A stretch of DNA of 64,000 nt from Oscillospiraceae bacterium (GTDB lineage: Bacteria > Bacillota > Clostridia > Oscillospirales > Oscillospiraceae). Shown here piece after piece: positions 25,828 through 34,286 of this stretch. The stretch's first letter is position 1. The number at the start of each line of letters is the position of its first letter. The position numbers and the translations under genes were made by a program. The DNA is taken from assembly GCA_030625685.1 (NCBI GenBank), contig DAOUQJ010000006.1, positions 62,001 through 126,000 on the forward strand. The letters are read 5' to 3'. The notes under the pieces were generated by a model. That model saw nothing but the letters and a program-made list of their open reading frames with translations. It was not told the origin of the DNA and did no database searches.

Positions 25828-26241
25828 ATGAAAAAAAGACTGATTTTGATAGGTTGTATATTTACACTCACTTTCTTGGTTTCCTGTTCTGATGGCGGAG
25901 ACGAAGCAAGCACGACGGAATTATATTCATACCAAACGATAACGGCGCAAGAAGCGAAAATTCGAATTGATAGCCGAGAGGAAATTGTTATCGTTGATGT
26001 TCGCACATTGGAAGAGTATGAAGCAGAGCATATAGAAGATGCAATACTTATTCCCAATGAGAGTATAGAGAATGAACCATTAAAACTTCTTCCTGAATTA
26101 GAGGCAGAGATTCTGCTTTATTGTCGGTCGGGAAATAGAAGTGCACAAGCGGCAAAGAAACTAGTTCAAATTGGTTATTCCAATGTTTTCGATTTTGGAG
26201 GAATTATTGATTGGACTTATGATACGGTCACTTCTTCGTAA
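25828..26241 (+). CDS. Rhodanese-domain lipoprotein
   Basis: 137 residues from ATG 25828 (GGGGGG 8-13 bases upstream; the earlier GTG at 25813 would overlap that site). A lipoprotein signal with lipobox LVSC is followed by a single rhodanese domain: IVDVRTLEEYEAEHIEDAILIPNE and the active-site loop LLYCRSGNRSAQAAKKL, in which Cys carries the persulfide. It is therefore a membrane-anchored, outside-facing sulfur or redox carrier. Its donor and acceptor are unknown. Confidence 0.88.
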   Translation: MKKRLILIGCIFTLTFLVSCSDGGDEASTTELYSYQTITAQEAKIRIDSREEIVIVDVRTLEEYEAEHIEDAILIPNESIENEPLKLLPELEAEILLYCRSGNRSAQAAKKLVQIGYSNVFDFGGIIDWTYDTVTSS

Positions 26242-26306
26242 GAAGTATAAAATACAATTCTGTTTACATTAGAAAGAATATGTGAAAATTGAAAGGAAAT
26301 AAAATT

Positions 26307-26870
26307 ATGAAACAAATACATATTGGAGTGTTTTTAGGGAGTTTTCGCAAAGAATCGTATAGTAGAAAGATTGCCAATGCTATTTCACAATTCTTTCCGA
26401 ATGATATTTACAAAATTACGATTCTCCCTTTGGATACGTTGCCGTTATATAATCAAGATTTTGAAGAATTTGACCAAACACCAGAAGCATGGATATCTTA
26501 TCGTGAAATCGTAAAGGAACTAGATGCATTTCTCATTGTCACACCAGAATATAATCGTTCTGTCACTCCAGTTTTGAAAAATGCAATTGATATTGCATCA
26601 CGTCCACCGAAAAACAATCTGTGGTCTGGTATGCCTGGTGCAATTATTAGTATTTCTCCTGGTAGTTTGGGTGGATTTGGTGGGCATCAACAGGTGCTTC
26701 AAGCCTTGACATGTTTGGATGCCTATGTTATGCCTACTCCTGAAACATATTTTGGAGGCATTGCAAAAAAATTCACTGATGATGGAGTTTTGAAAGATGA
26801 TAAAACTCTTAGATTTTTGGAAAATGTAGCAAACTCCATGCGTGACTGGTTGGAACGTTTTTTGTTATGA
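26307..26870 (+). CDS. NADPH-dependent FMN reductase
   Basis: 187 residues from ATG 26307 behind GAAAGGAAAT; the upstream in-frame TTG 26289 overlaps this site. The fold is flavodoxin-like: GSFRKESYSRKIANA (phosphate-binding loop), TPEYNRSVTPVLKNAIDIASRP (the P-E-Y-N motif of the FMN_red family) and PGSLGGFGGHQQVLQ. The enzyme reduces FMN, quinones or azo compounds with NAD(P)H in the cytosol. The preceding rhodanese gene is 65 bp away; co-transcription is possible. Confidence 0.9.
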   Translation: MKQIHIGVFLGSFRKESYSRKIANAISQFFPNDIYKITILPLDTLPLYNQDFEEFDQTPEAWISYREIVKELDAFLIVTPEYNRSVTPVLKNAIDIASRPPKNNLWSGMPGAIISISPGSLGGFGGHQQVLQALTCLDAYVMPTPETYFGGIAKKFTDDGVLKDDKTLRFLENVANSMRDWLERFLL

Positions 26871-27091
26871 AACATATGTGGTATATATTGATATGAAATA
26901 GGAAAGCTAACAGAATTGAGAAAAGAAAGTACAAGCAGATTATGATGCAAATTGTGAGAGTGAGATGCTGTGATGCTGTGATGCATAAACTGCTTCTTAA
27001 TCTTTTTGAAGTTAATTTGGTTAGACTGATTCACTTCTTTTAAGCTGAAAAATGAAGAAAAGGGGCAAGGGGATTAATTATGAGAAATTTT

Positions 27092-27139
27092 CAATTATGT
27101 GACTTAGTTACATAATTGGAAGCGTTGATGTGGTATATT
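27092..27139 (+). promoter_or_regulatory. trxA promoter with upstream 27-bp dyad
   Basis: CAATTATGTGACTTAGTTACATAATTG (a dyad at 27092-27118, one mismatched pair) precedes an extended -10 element, TGGTATATT (27131-27139). With a start site near 27146, the dyad centre lies about 41 bases upstream, the position used by class II activators of the CRP/FNR family. Its TGTGA half-site also recalls that family, but the spacing is one base short. Regulator unknown. Confidence 0.5.
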
Positions 27140-27233
27140 AATGACATAGAAAAGATGTGTTATAAAAATAACATATGACTAGTTTTTAATTAAGTATAAA
27201 CTTAGACAAATATGAAAGGATTCGGTGAACACA

Positions 27234-27545
27234 ATGAGCGTTATTGAAATTACAAAAAACAACTTCAAACAAGAAGTTATTGAAAGCGAAAAACCAGTAC
27301 TATTAGATTTTAATGCACAGTGGTGTGGGCCTTGCCGTATGGTTGCTCCGATATTAGATGAAATTGCAAAAGAACATACAGAGCTAAAAATCGGAAAAAT
27401 TGATGTGGATACAGAAAGAGACTTGGCAGCAGAATTCAAAGTATCTAGTATTCCTACCCTAGTAGCTGTGAAAGATGGTAAAGTGAAAAAAATGGTAGTT
27501 GGGGTGCAAGGGAAAGAAGCACTACTTGATATGATGAAAGACTGA
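27234..27545 (+). CDS. trxA: Thioredoxin
   Basis: 103 residues from ATG 27234 (MSVIEITKNNF). A GTG at 27225, only 4 bases from the AAGGA site, is an alternative start that adds three residues. The active site WCGPC is at residues 30-34, the cis-Pro loop reads SSIPTLVAV, and the C-terminal GVQGKEALLDMM is typical. Cytosolic protein-disulfide reductant. No classical NADPH thioredoxin reductase gene is present in the window; the atypical flavoprotein at 19167-20030 is a possible partner. A terminator follows within 100 bp. Confidence 0.95.
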   Translation: MSVIEITKNNFKQEVIESEKPVLLDFNAQWCGPCRMVAPILDEIAKEHTELKIGKIDVDTERDLAAEFKVSSIPTLVAVKDGKVKKMVVGVQGKEALLDMMKD

Positions 27546-27637
27546 TTGTTGTGTGTACAATGCAGGAACACAACTTCTAAGCAATAGTGCTTAGGTGAGT
27601 AGCAGTTAGTTTATAAGTGAAGTTTGAAAATGATTAG

Positions 27638-27664
27638 AAAAGAGAAGCGCCTTGCTTCTCTTTT
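27638..27664 (+). terminator. Terminator after trxA
   Basis: 11-bp perfect stem AAAAGAGAAGC/GCTTCTCTTTT with loop GCCTT; the T-run is part of the right arm. Confidence 0.75.
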
Positions 27665-27740
27665 CTGGTTGTGGAGATATTATTGTGTGAATGATGACTC
27701 TGTGCATGAAAATGATTTCTATAATTTTAATAAGTTGCAG

Positions 27741-27781
27741 AAAAAAGCACCCCCTACTCTAAAGGTAAAGGGTGCTTTTTT
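27741..27781. terminator. Second hairpin downstream of trxA
   Basis: 12-bp stem AAAAAAGCACCC/GGGTGCTTTTTT with a 17-base loop, then more T residues. Its symmetric A/T flanks would also work for the minus-strand gene ending at 27920. Confidence 0.75.
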
Positions 27782-27919
27782 TTGTGAAGCGTCATTCAAC
27801 TTTAGAAGTATAGAACAACATTAGAATATTAGTATGCTGTAAATTCAATGAGGAGTTTTGAATCAGTAGTAAAACTGCTTATGATGATGTATTGGAATCA
27901 GACCAAGGAAAACATGCGA

Positions 27920-29374
27920 TTAATACATTACTTTGTTGACAGGAAAATCAAGAAGTTCAGGCCATAGTTTTCGAATTATCCCAAAAAAGAGCTTCTTATT
28001 CAATCGGTCTTCATAAGGTAAAGATAACATTTTGGATAGCATTTTTCGGTTGTTGAACAGAATAAATGTATCGTGAGACATGTCACTTTCGAGAAGTAAC
28101 GAGCTGTGCCACTGACACAATGCAAATTCCCAGTAAAAAAGATCGTAGAAATCATAATTATAGAAATGGTCACTTTTGAATGTAGTCAGTTCTATCCATT
28201 TCTTAAATGATTGTATGACTCGTTCATCATTTTGCATAGGTGTTTTGGTATAAAGATAGGCAAGTGTCTTGGGGGAAAGTTCGTATCGTTTAAATTTAGA
28301 GCTTAAGTTTGCAGTGGCAACACCAGCAATATTTGAGCGCAGATGGATTTTTCCTGTAGGAAAGTTATCAGCATATATTTTGTTGAGCCATGCGATGCCA
28401 CGTGGAATTCCCAAATTCTTTAGCCAGATTTGTTCAAACTCATACATTCCATCTGAATATTCTTGGTCATTGCGTTTATACACCGTGTGTGTAAGGTTAA
28501 AATATTTGCAAATTTCACTAGCAGTATTAACGTCTTCAATATGCATTGAATTTTTGGTGAGATACGTAAAAATTTCAATATCATCAAGAATGTTTCGACA
28601 AGTGGCCAATGATAGGCGTGAATCCATGCCAGCGGATAAAGATAGCATGATATTTTCTTTTTGGCTCAGCATTTTCATTTGGGTTATCATTAGTTCTACA
28701 ATTTCTTCCTCTAGTTTCTCATAATCAGTGCAAATGCTGTTTTCTTCATAAGGGAAAATACGAGTGATGGTTTTATTGATTGCGTTAATTTTGGTGTTTG
28801 GTGTGAGAGGTCTAATATTATCATACAGCGAGGTCAAACCCGGAAGTTTTTTCATATTATCTTTTTTGTAGAGTGGATTATTGAAAAGATAATATGCATC
28901 ATCAGATATCTCGTAATGCATTAGTTCTGAGATTAAAGTAGCATGAGATGAAAAAATGACATTGCTTGTGGCAGTGTCATAAAAAACACTCCTTGTTGAA
29001 CACGTATCAGTGAAAAACTCTAACGAGTCTTCAAACTTTAATATAACGACAAATCTACCTGATAGCTCACTTAAGTATTCAATAAAAGCTCTCTCAGAAA
29101 GGGATCTACTGTCTAGTAATTTTTTTCCAATTTCATTAGGGTCATCCAGACCGTCAAAAGGGTTAAAGACAAGTCCAATGATAGCAACTGCATTCATACC
29201 ATTTTTGGAAATGCCGACAGAAACACAATCATCATAGTATAAATTCCAGATAAAAAAAGGGAGGCAATGAAATCGTGCAAGTGCTTTTTTTGACAAAGGG
29301 TCATGAATTATGGGTTCCTTCGTATCTGTAAAAAGAAAACCTCGTTTGTATAATAGATCATCATAGTTTCCCAT
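27920..29374 (-). CDS. Asparagine-synthetase-like protein lacking the N-terminal nucleophile Cys
   Basis: 484 residues. The C-terminal half has the ATP-pyrophosphatase P-loop LSLSAGMDSRLSLA (the SGGxDS motif of asparagine synthetases) and ATP-site context similar to AsnB. The N-terminal half is a glutaminase-like fold (GRFVVILKFEDSLEFFTDTCSTRSVFY), but residue 2 is Gly, not the Cys2 nucleophile, so it cannot hydrolyse glutamine in the usual way. Such proteins may use ammonia or form amide, ester or lactam bonds on other substrates, as in beta-lactam synthetase. TAGGAGG precedes ATG 29374. It is isolated and flanked by decayed DNA. The substrate is unknown. Confidence 0.72.
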   Translation of the reverse strand: MGNYDDLLYKRGFLFTDTKEPIIHDPLSKKALARFHCLPFFIWNLYYDDCVSVGISKNGMNAVAIIGLVFNPFDGLDDPNEIGKKLLDSRSLSERAFIEYLSELSGRFVVILKFEDSLEFFTDTCSTRSVFYDTATSNVIFSSHATLISELMHYEISDDAYYLFNNPLYKKDNMKKLPGLTSLYDNIRPLTPNTKINAINKTITRIFPYEENSICTDYEKLEEEIVELMITQMKMLSQKENIMLSLSAGMDSRLSLATCRNILDDIEIFTYLTKNSMHIEDVNTASEICKYFNLTHTVYKRNDQEYSDGMYEFEQIWLKNLGIPRGIAWLNKIYADNFPTGKIHLRSNIAGVATANLSSKFKRYELSPKTLAYLYTKTPMQNDERVIQSFKKWIELTTFKSDHFYNYDFYDLFYWEFALCQWHSSLLLESDMSHDTFILFNNRKMLSKMLSLPYEDRLNKKLFFGIIRKLWPELLDFPVNKVMY

Positions 29375-29460
29375 TGAGAAACCTCCTAGAAAACGAGTAG
29401 AGTTTTTTATTTAGTATAATAATCAGTGCGGTCTTGCTTGTTCATTTATCAAAGGAACAC

Positions 29461-29815
29461 TATCGCAGCTGCTCGTCTTCCCAACAATCAGCCTGCAGAA
29501 ATTGTTCGTAGCTGTCTAAATTAGAAAACAAATAATCATTAGGAATGGAAAAGTCATTGGATTTGATTCATAGACTAACCAGATGGTATAAATATAGCAT
29601 GATATATGCACCCATTATAATATATGATTTTCACTTTGGTTACCTAGTCAGGAAGTGTAATTGGGCTGACTGGAAAACGTACCTTTCAAATTCGCAATCA
29701 AGATTTGGTCATAGATGTAAAAAGCTAAAATGGAGTGTTTATTTTCATCCCAACAATTGTGGGGCATACAATTAGATGAGTGATTTTGTGTATGTTCCTC
29801 CACTAACCTCACATC
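29461..29815 (-). pseudogene. Decayed gene remnant, upstream of the AsnB-like gene
   Basis: Two minus-strand stretches in different frames look protein-like but have no start site: an upstream 50-codon piece (29815 down to about 29650, containing HNCWDENKHSILAFYIYDQI) that ends at a stop, and a downstream piece (about 29560-29461, containing NDYLFSNLDSYEQFLQADC) ending at TAG 29461-29463. Together they suggest one gene broken by a frameshift or deletion. The family is not recognised. Could be chance open frames; confidence is limited. Confidence 0.4.
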
Positions 29816-29852
29816 TTAATACTATCATTATATGATGCTTTGCATCAGGGTG

Positions 29853-30251
29853 TTATATTAAGCAGTACAGATTTGAATTCGCTAGGAGGTTATTTTGAGA
29901 ACGCAACTTACGATCGGAAGAGTACATTCGAAGTTCTTTTTTCGTCCCTTCCTTTATAATTGCACTGACTGAGCCGCGTTGTTTATCACCAAACAGAACA
30001 GAATCAAACACTTCTCTTTTGATAATCAGTCCAAAACCAGAAACAAAATTGACTTAATGACCAAAAGGTAAGTGGGCAACTAACTTTTCATCCCTTAATT
30101 CTTTATATAGAGTAAGGAAAGGCTTTGTTGCTTTGCAATCTAACAAGCCATAGGAAGAGAATAAGACCAAGACCAAATACATAGATGTCCATGAGTACTT
30201 CCATATCACTCTTTTTTCTATGTTTGGTAGGTGAGTTGATTGATATTTCAC
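29853..30251 (-). pseudogene. Probable pseudogene split by an in-frame stop
   Basis: A minus-strand frame from a GTG at 30251 runs 65 codons to TAA at 30054-30056, then continues in the same frame for 67 codons (GFGLIIKREVFDSVLFGDKQ and onward) to TAA at 29853-29855. The second part reads like normal protein and no ribosome site precedes either part. This fits a gene inactivated by a nonsense change. The family is not recognised. Confidence 0.42.
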
Positions 30252-30331
30252 TTGTTTTCAAAAAGGAAATATGCATATAAGAAATAATATGTTAAAATGT
30301 CATATATTACATAGTAAATAGGGAGATTGGT

Positions 30332-31918
30332 ATGAAAAAAATATTGTGCTTACTTGTAATGGTGTTGATTATTTTAACAGCATGTAATAAACAAGTAACA
30401 GAAAATGCAGATGACGGGACAAACGAAGAAGATATATCACAAGCAGGAATAGTTGACATTAAGGATGAAAAAGCTTTAAAAGAATACATCATGGAAAATC
30501 ACAATGAAATCGATGAAACTAATTATAATGATGGCAATCTAAAATATTTCGACTATACAAAAGATGGAAATGACGATGCGGTTTATTATCTCGACTATTC
30601 TCGTGATTGTCCTGCTCTATTTTTAACCATTAAAGATGGGGAATTATTTGAGATAAAACATGAGTTAGAGTCCTGGTATTCTCAAGACGTAAATTTTACA
30701 AAAGACTTCATTTTATATAAATCTACATATGGTGGCTCAGGAATTAGCGATCAATATATGGACATATGCATTTATGAAAACGAAGAAATCAAACATACTG
30801 GTGCAACGATTCTTTTAGAGGGACACTCTTCTGGTCCCGATTATATGGTAGAGCGAACAGGTGAGGTTATCTTTGATCATGAAGGGGATTATAAAAGTTT
30901 TACATATATAGAAGCTCAAACTGGTACAGATACTTATGAAAAAGAATATCGATATGTTTATGATGAAGATGCAAAGCAATTTGATATAGAGGAATTATCC
31001 AATAATGAATCTGATGACAATTGTTCTGAAGCGCAAGCTAATGACAACACTAACAGTAATGTAAGTATATTTGGTTTACATGTTCAATCATTAGAATGGA
31101 ATCAAGGTGTAGTGAATGTTCAGTTAGAGGGAACATTGAACAATATCACAGGATATTTGGTATACGATGCCTATTTTAATAGTTTCGGAATTGAAGTCTT
31201 TGATGGCAATATTAATGGCGCTGAAGTAACAGTGTCAGGAAACGTTGCATATATCTCTGGTAATGGTTTCATTCCGATGTCTGAGGATATGGTGCTAAAC
31301 GCGATTGATGGAGAAATGGCAGGGCTTGTGAAAAATGGATTAGTGCTGTCGGTCACTTGTAATATTGTGGACCTTGCAATTTCCCAAGATGTATCCTTTG
31401 ATTATGGTGATTTATCGGGTCAAGTGGATATCACATCTTGGGAAGTCGCAGAAAAAGCAGGTGCATTGTCAAAATATGAATCTGAAATGTTGCATTCAAA
31501 AGAGGAAGAGGTTTATATAGACTATTCTCAGTATCATCTTGTTGTTATACCAATGCAAGATTCAATTCATGCAAGTAATTTGTCTTCTAGAACCATTGAT
31601 GTGACAGATACGGGCAACGAGTTTCCTCTCAAGTTTATTGTGTTGGGTGAATTGGATTCTCTTCAGATAACATATTATGAAAATCCTTTAGATAATAGTA
31701 TTGAGCCTATAACACTTCAAATTGAAGGTCCAATAAAGGATGAAGTCGTTACAGTAAATGCTTATTTACCTACCGATTTTTCTTATGTTGAAATTACAGC
31801 CGATTGTATTTATATGTCGGGTATTGAATCTGTAACTTTTACACTTGATGATATGCGAGATGATACTTCCTATGAAATATTTACATTTGATGCTTGTTAT
31901 GATTTGAGAAGATATTGA
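30332..31918 (+). CDS. Lipoprotein of unknown function
   Basis: 528 residues. The signal peptide has lipobox LTAC (Cys about 18), so the protein is anchored on the outer face of the membrane. The first half (about 40-215) is acidic and contains YFDYTKDGNDDAVYYLDYS, a Ca-binding-loop-like, FG-GAP-type string. After a low-complexity acidic linker (about 220-245) comes a beta-rich second half. I recognise no family. GGGAGA precedes ATG 30332. It has no operon partner and lies beside the decayed block at 29461-30251. Confidence 0.8.
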   Translation: MKKILCLLVMVLIILTACNKQVTENADDGTNEEDISQAGIVDIKDEKALKEYIMENHNEIDETNYNDGNLKYFDYTKDGNDDAVYYLDYSRDCPALFLTIKDGELFEIKHELESWYSQDVNFTKDFILYKSTYGGSGISDQYMDICIYENEEIKHTGATILLEGHSSGPDYMVERTGEVIFDHEGDYKSFTYIEAQTGTDTYEKEYRYVYDEDAKQFDIEELSNNESDDNCSEAQANDNTNSNVSIFGLHVQSLEWNQGVVNVQLEGTLNNITGYLVYDAYFNSFGIEVFDGNINGAEVTVSGNVAYISGNGFIPMSEDMVLNAIDGEMAGLVKNGLVLSVTCNIVDLAISQDVSFDYGDLSGQVDITSWEVAEKAGALSKYESEMLHSKEEEVYIDYSQYHLVVIPMQDSIHASNLSSRTIDVTDTGNEFPLKFIVLGELDSLQITYYENPLDNSIEPITLQIEGPIKDEVVTVNAYLPTDFSYVEITADCIYMSGIESVTFTLDDMRDDTSYEIFTFDACYDLRRY

Positions 31919-32012
31919 TTTTTGAAGTAGATACATTATCGTAGAATGAATTCTATTTTGCTACTCACAGTTTTAAAGTTTACCAATGAATGTATAAATA
32001 ATAGTAATAAAA

Positions 32013-32041
32013 GCCCAACCCATTTTTAAATTGGGTTGGGC
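32013..32041 (+). terminator. Terminator after the lipoprotein gene
   Basis: 10-bp stem GCCCAACCCA/TGGGTTGGGC with a short AT loop, then AAATTTCTTT. The rest of the 31919-32420 gap is AT-rich and shows no ORF or RNA element that I can support. Confidence 0.7.
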
Positions 32042-32420
32042 AAATTTCTTTGGGTATATCAACTGTATTTTGATTTAAGAAAGTATTTGTATATATATTA
32101 CAGATTTACCTGGGCTGTGGCTTGTTCTATTGATATTCATTGAGTACTACGTTAGAACTACTTGTCAATGAAATCTATATATAAAATTTGTGCATTCGTT
32201 TCCTTATTTGATGGCAAGTATTTTGATTGATCGTAGAACAGATATAATTGACCAGAGGAATTGTATGATAAGAACTACATTCAATATATATAAGTCTACA
32301 TCAAGTTAATGCTCAAGCGTTGGAATGTATCAAAATGATATTTTTGAAATTAAAAATAGCGTTATTAAGCTTGTGTGCCAAATGTGCGTAATTCATTTTG
32401 AGTAAGTCGCAAAAGATATG

Positions 32421-32456
32421 AAAAACCCCTGAAATCATTTGATTCCAGGGGTTTTT
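32421..32456 (-). terminator. Terminator of the tRNA transcript
   Basis: Hairpin AAAAACCCCTG/CAGGGGTTTTT, extended by AATC/GATT, immediately 3' of tRNA-fMet on the minus strand. The T-run lies within the arm. Confidence 0.8.
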
Positions 32457-32457
32457 A

Positions 32458-32533
<76 letters not shown>

Positions 32534-32536
32534 TCA

Positions 32537-32623
32537 TGGTGCTGGAGACCGGAATCGAACCGGTACGGGATCGCTCCCACGGGATTTTAAGTCCCGGGCG
32601 TCTACCAATTCCGCCACTCCAGC
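32537..32623 (-). tRNA. tRNA-Leu (anticodon TAA)
   Basis: 87 bases with encoded CCA, the long variable arm of class II tRNAs and anticodon TAA within GGGACTTAAAATCCC. Acceptor GCTGGAG pairs with CTCCAGC. Lies first in a two-tRNA transcript. Confidence 0.95.
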
Positions 32624-32770
32624 GTCTCAGTTAGTTTGCGTAAAAACTAGTGCCTAAATAATTTATCATATATTTTTTAGTTTGTCAAGGGTGTTTTGCA
32701 AAAAAATTTACACATACTGTTAAGGCTTTTGCATATACTAGTCTGTATAACTATATTAGGAGGAACAACT

Positions 32771-32884
32771 ATGAAAGAAGCAGAAACAATGAATCCTGTT
32801 CATATAGAAAAGGAAGAACCACAAGATATTGACGATTTGATTTTTTTCTGGGATTCTGAAACACATATCTACAGTGAACGATAA
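32771..32884 (+). CDS. Small acidic ORF (37 residues)
   Basis: ATG 32771 with a perfect AGGAGG 7 bases upstream opens a 37-codon frame (MKEAETMNPVHIEKEE...) ending in TAA. The product is acidic, without a membrane helix, and contains LIFFWDSETHIY near its end. I do not recognise it. It sits 100 bp before prfB on the same strand, where it could be co-transcribed. The strong ribosome site is the main support. Confidence 0.5.
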   Translation: MKEAETMNPVHIEKEEPQDIDDLIFFWDSETHIYSER

Positions 32885-32984
32885 TACGATGCGATGATTT
32901 GCACATGCTTTTTCTTTACAAAAGGAAAAGAATACACTATAATTAACAGGATATTGAGTTTAGAAGAATGCGAGTGGTTAAAGC

Positions 32985-34109
32985 ATGTTGCAATATGAAG
33001 AATATAAAATAAAAATCAACGCTTTGCGTCCAGAAGTGAATGAGATGGAGCAAGCTTTGAATATTGATGCAGTGAAAACAGAATTGGATATGCTTGAAGC
33101 TGAAAGCATGGCTGATGGTTTCTGGGATAATTTAGAGCACTCCCAAAAAGTGCTTCAACGACTAAAGCAATTAAAGAATAAAATTGAAGAACAAGAAAAA
33201 CGCCAAAGTCAGCTAGATGATTTAATCGTTTTGTGTGATATGGGTATAGAAGAAAATGATGAATCTATTTTGTCCGAAATAGAAACAGAATATGCCAATT
33301 TAATTGAAAACATTGAAAAGGCAAAACTGCAAACTCTGCTCACTGGTGAATATGATAGTTTAAATGCAATTTTAACCTTTCATGCAGGTGCAGGTGGTAC
33401 AGAGGCCCAGGATTGGACGCAAATGCTATATCGTATGTATACTCGTTGGGCCGAAAGACATGGCTTCACATATAAAATCATTGATTATTTAGATGGTGAT
33501 GAAGCAGGCATCAAAAGTGCAACCATTATGATAGAAGGCGAAAACGCCTATGGCTATCTAAAAGGGGAGCATGGCGTACATCGTTTGGTGCGAGTGTCAC
33601 CATTTGATTCAAATGCAAGAAGACACACGTCTTTTTCTGCAATAGAAATCATGCCTGAAATTCCTGATGATGTGGAAGTTGATATCAGACCTGAAGACAT
33701 TGAGATGCAAGTGTATAGAGCGTCTGGAGCAGGAGGACAACACGTCAATAAAACATCTTCTGCAGTACGGTTGATTCATAAACCAACAGGAATTACTGTT
33801 GCATCTCAAACAGAACGAAGCCAATTTCAAAATAAAGACACCTGTATGAAAATGCTTCGTTCAAAACTCATACAAGTAAAAACACAAGAAAGACTTGAAA
33901 AAATATCGGATATTAAAGGTGTACAACTGAAAATTGAATGGGGAAGTCAAATTAGGTCATATGTATTTATGCCTTACACCCTTGCCAAAGATACGCGTAC
34001 AGCCTATGAAACAGGAAATATTAACAATGTTATGGATGGAGACATTGATGGCTTTATCAATGCCTATTTGAAGGCACTTGCAACAGATACGTGGGCAACA
34101 AAAACATGA
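32985..34109 (+). CDS. prfB: Peptide chain release factor 2
   Basis: 374 residues in one continuous frame. The stop-recognition tripeptide SPF is at 205-207 (VRVSPFDSNARRH) and the hydrolysis motif GGQ at 250-252. SPF marks RF2, which reads UGA and UAA. In most bacteria prfB carries an in-frame UGA near codon 25 that needs a programmed +1 frameshift; here no stop interrupts the N-terminal region (IDAVKTELDMLE), so this autoregulatory site is absent. The start ATG 32985 follows a weak GTGG-type site. A terminator follows. Confidence 0.95.
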   Translation: MLQYEEYKIKINALRPEVNEMEQALNIDAVKTELDMLEAESMADGFWDNLEHSQKVLQRLKQLKNKIEEQEKRQSQLDDLIVLCDMGIEENDESILSEIETEYANLIENIEKAKLQTLLTGEYDSLNAILTFHAGAGGTEAQDWTQMLYRMYTRWAERHGFTYKIIDYLDGDEAGIKSATIMIEGENAYGYLKGEHGVHRLVRVSPFDSNARRHTSFSAIEIMPEIPDDVEVDIRPEDIEMQVYRASGAGGQHVNKTSSAVRLIHKPTGITVASQTERSQFQNKDTCMKMLRSKLIQVKTQERLEKISDIKGVQLKIEWGSQIRSYVFMPYTLAKDTRTAYETGNINNVMDGDIDGFINAYLKALATDTWATKT

Positions 34110-34115
34110 GAAAAG

Positions 34116-34143
34116 AAACAAGGGCTTTTGCCTTTGTTTTTTT
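34116..34143 (+). terminator. Terminator after prfB
   Basis: 10-bp stem AAACAAGGGC/GCCTTTGTTT with one G-T pair, loop of four T, then a T-run to 34143. Confidence 0.82.
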
Positions 34144-34286
34144 GCTTTAAAGAGGTGTTTTGCAATTTCAATTGTTACTCTTATTTATGACAAAGAAATG
34201 TGCGAGTTAATTACACTATAATTGCTTGAGTAAAATAAAACTTCTTTGGCTACAATACAATATGTGTAATCAAAGGAGGTACTCAT

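Noticed and set aside
26955-26985. Short tandem repeat of TGCTGTGA
   Set aside because: Only about two copies, in non-coding DNA; no sign of function.
27624-27824. 66-codon plus-strand open frame after trxA
   Set aside because: It spans two intrinsic terminators and has no ribosome site.
29545-29775. 76-codon plus-strand open frame
   Set aside because: The minus strand of the same region looks more protein-like (decayed gene), and no ribosome site precedes this frame.
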